Part shown: positions 5,224 to 6,786 of the stretch, one piece after another
Layout of the letters: the number at the start of each line of letters is the position of its first letter
Numbering within the stretch: the first letter of the stretch is position 1
Assembly (NCBI GenBank): GCA_023260815.1
Contig: JALQUE010000357.1
Location: 1 to 6,786 of the forward strand
DNA: 6,786 nt
Origin: Roseovarius sp.
Lineage (GTDB): Bacteria > Pseudomonadota > Alphaproteobacteria > Rhodobacterales > Rhodobacteraceae
Direction of reading: 5' to 3'
The notes under the pieces: generated by a model
Told to the model about the DNA's origin: nothing
What the model saw: only the letters and a program-made list of their open reading frames with translations
Databases searched by the model: none
Position numbers and translations under genes: made by a program

Positions 5224-5562
5224 TCAGCCTGCAGCACGGGACAGGCAGTGCGCGGCATCGGGGTGGATGGTGAACACGGTATCCATCCGGGTCAGGCGGA
5301 ACACATTGGCCACATCGCGCGTCAGCCCGGCCAGATCCAGCCGCTTGCCGGAGGGCAATTGCTTGAGCGCGCCGACGACCGCCCCAAGCCCGCTGGAATC
5401 GATGAAGGTGACGCTGGACAGATCGAGGATCACATGGTCGGGGCCTGTTTCGGTCAATGTGCGCATCAGATCCTTGAAGCGGATTGCGACGCTGGAATCG
5501 ATCCGCGCGTCACCGACGCTGATCAGATTGATGTCGTTGTGGTAGGTGCTGTGCAGGTTCAT
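5224..5562 (-). CDS. STAS-domain anti-sigma factor antagonist (RsbV-like)
   Basis: The 112-residue protein is one STAS domain. It opens with a strand around NLISVGDARIDSS (about 12-24), then HVILDLSSVTFIDSSGLGAV (43-62) and a C-terminal helix. DSSGLG at 55-60 is the classic phosphorylation motif: by alignment with B. subtilis SpoIIAA, Ser56 would be the residue phosphorylated by the partner kinase. The intact motif argues for an active switch. In RsbV/RsbW systems the unphosphorylated STAS protein binds the kinase and frees its target. The ATG at 5562 has a GGAGG site at 5567-5571, four bases away. It is the first gene of a two-gene operon with the kinase, the usual antagonist-then-kinase order, and diverges from the thiolase gene 92 bases away. 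No promoter could be read with confidence in that 92-base gap. Confidence 0.9.
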   Translation of the reverse strand: MNLHSTYHNDINLISVGDARIDSSVAIRFKDLMRTLTETGPDHVILDLSSVTFIDSSGLGAVVGALKQLPSGKRLDLAGLTRDVANVFRLTRMDTVFTIHPDAAHCLSRAAG

Positions 5563-5654
5563 GATGCCTCCGGGCCATAGGTAGTAATACGGGCAAGGCT
5601 AGACCCGATTCGTTACCATTCGGTATGCAGGACCCAGAAACAGGAGGACGCAGG

Positions 5655-6786
5655 ATGAAAGAGGTTGTCATCGCGGGTGCATCACGCACGCCCATGGGTG
5701 GATTTCAGGGGGATTTCGATGGTGTCGCGGCCTCGGTTCTGGGGGGGGCGTCGATTGCGGCGGCGCTGGCCGATGCGCGCGCGCAGACCGTGGACGAGGT
5801 GCTGATGGGCTGTGTTCTGCCTGCGGGGCAGGGACAGGCACCCGCGCGGCAGGCCGGTTTTGCGGGCGGTCTGGGCGAGGAGGTTCCGGCCACCACGCTG
5901 AACAAGATGTGCGGGTCCGGCATGAAGGCGGCGATGCTGGGCTTTGACCGGATCGCCCTTGGCCATGCGCAGACGATGATCGCGGGCGGCATGGAGAGCA
6001 TGTCCTGTGCGCCCTACCTGCTGCCCAAGATGCGCGGCGGTGCGCGGCTGGGTCATGCGCAGGTGATCGACCACATGTTTCTGGACGGGCTCGAGGATGC
6101 CTATGATACGGGTCGCCTGATGGGCACTTTCGCCGAGGATTGCGCCGAGCATTTCCAGTTCACCCGAGAGGCGCAGGATGCCTATGCCATCGGCTCGCTT
6201 GAAGGGGCTTTGGCGGCGCAGGCGTCGGGGGCGTTCGACGCGGAGATCACGCCGGTCACCATCGCCACCCGCAAGGGAGAGGTGACCGTGACCCAGGATG
6301 AACAGCCCGCCAAGGCGCGGCCCGACAAGATCCCGCATCTCAAGCCCGCGTTCCGCAAGGACGGCACGGTGACGCCGGCCAATTCCAGTTCGATCAGCGA
6401 TGGGGCGGCGGCGCTTGTGCTGGCCTCACGCGCGGCGGCCGAGGCGACGGGGCTGAACATCCGCGCGCGCATCGTGGGCCATGCCAGCCATGCGCAGGCG
6501 CCCGGCTGGTTCACCACCGCGCCGGTGCCTGCGGCGCAAAAGCTGCTGGAGCGGATCGGCTGGCGCACGGGCGATGTGGACCTGTGGGAGGTCAACGAGG
6601 CGTTCGCCGTGGTGCCGATGGCGTTCATGCGCGAAATGGGGCTGCCGCGCGACATCGTGAACGTGAATGGCGGGGCTTGCGCGCTTGGCCATCCCATTGG
6701 CGCCAGCGGGGCGCGGATCATGGTGACATTGCTCAATGCGTTGGAAACGCGCGGGCTCAAGCGCGGGGTCGCGGCGATCTGCATCG
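5655..6786 (+). CDS. Acetyl-CoA C-acetyltransferase (thiolase), 3' truncated by window end
   Basis: Thiolases condense two acetyl-CoA to acetoacetyl-CoA, or cleave beta-ketoacyl-CoA in the reverse direction; they act in the cytoplasm in polyhydroxybutyrate synthesis, ketone or amino-acid breakdown and beta-oxidation. The 377 visible codons open with EVVIAGASRTPMGGFQGDF (3-21). Active-site parts seen are Cys86 in NKMCGSGMKA, Asn314 in NEAFAV, His346 in GGACALGHPIGASGAR, and Cys376 at the very edge, expected to lead into the terminal CIGGG motif. Family length is about 390, so only about 15 residues should be missing. The ATG at 5655 follows an AGGAGG box (5642-5647) by 7 bases. Sequence alone does not settle a biosynthetic (PhaA-like) or degradative role, so no symbol is given. 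It is divergent from the STAS gene and may share control elements with it. Confidence 0.94.
   Translation, partial: MKEVVIAGASRTPMGGFQGDFDGVAASVLGGASIAAALADARAQTVDEVLMGCVLPAGQGQAPARQAGFAGGLGEEVPATTLNKMCGSGMKAAMLGFDRIALGHAQTMIAGGMESMSCAPYLLPKMRGGARLGHAQVIDHMFLDGLEDAYDTGRLMGTFAEDCAEHFQFTREAQDAYAIGSLEGALAAQASGAFDAEITPVTIATRKGEVTVTQDEQPAKARPDKIPHLKPAFRKDGTVTPANSSSISDGAAALVLASRAAAEATGLNIRARIVGHASHAQAPGWFTTAPVPAAQKLLERIGWRTGDVDLWEVNEAFAVVPMAFMREMGLPRDIVNVNGGACALGHPIGASGARIMVTLLNALETRGLKRGVAAICI

Noticed and set aside
5682..6338. Minus-strand open frame (218 codons) opposite the thiolase gene
   Set aside because: The plus strand encodes a thiolase with all catalytic residues; the opposite frame is Arg/His-rich shadow sequence.
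1..6786. A new defence, mobile or biosynthetic system
   Set aside because: Every gene belongs to a known housekeeping or regulatory family. There are no transposases, integrases, terminal repeats, CRISPR-like arrays, tRNAs or stretches of unlike base composition that would mark an accessory island.

Overview
This is ordinary chromosomal sequence from a GC-rich alphaproteobacterium, most likely a member of the Rhodobacteraceae (roseobacter group). That assignment rests on the strong G/C bias at third codon positions, an ftsK-lolA gene order, and proteins that resemble roseobacter versions of each family. It was made by reading alone, with no database search. Seven genes are supported, two of them cut by the window edges. 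They cover almost all of the sequence, and no gap between genes exceeds 300 bases.

Left part (1-2300): the 3' end of ftsK (DNA translocase for division and chromosome segregation) is followed by an unusually clear nested inverted repeat. Next comes lolA, encoding the periplasmic chaperone that carries lipoproteins to the outer membrane. Facing lolA on the minus strand is a small lipoprotein with a transglycosylase-SLT-like fold. It carries a lipobox, so it is a plausible client of the Lol pathway.

Middle (2284-4755): a 271-base divergent control region separates the SLT lipoprotein from hspQ, a small heat-shock protein. It holds the densest non-coding structure in the window: a perfect 7-2-7 dyad, two tandem 11-bp repeats each containing a 10-bp palindrome, and RpoH-like promoter elements. 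Converging on hspQ is a leaderless gamma-glutamyltransferase-family enzyme with a recognisable autocatalytic threonine and a candidate sigma-70 promoter.

Right part (4755-6786): a two-gene partner-switching pair on the minus strand, a STAS anti-anti-sigma (RsbV-like) protein followed by a HATPase anti-sigma kinase (RsbW-like). Diverging from it on the plus strand is a thiolase (acetyl-CoA acetyltransferase type) that runs off the window end just after its last catalytic cysteine.

I found no mobile element, tRNA, rRNA, CRISPR array, phage gene or clear new defence or biosynthetic system. The points worth checking are the repeats between genes and the stand-alone STAS/kinase pair, whose sigma-factor and phosphatase partners are not in view.
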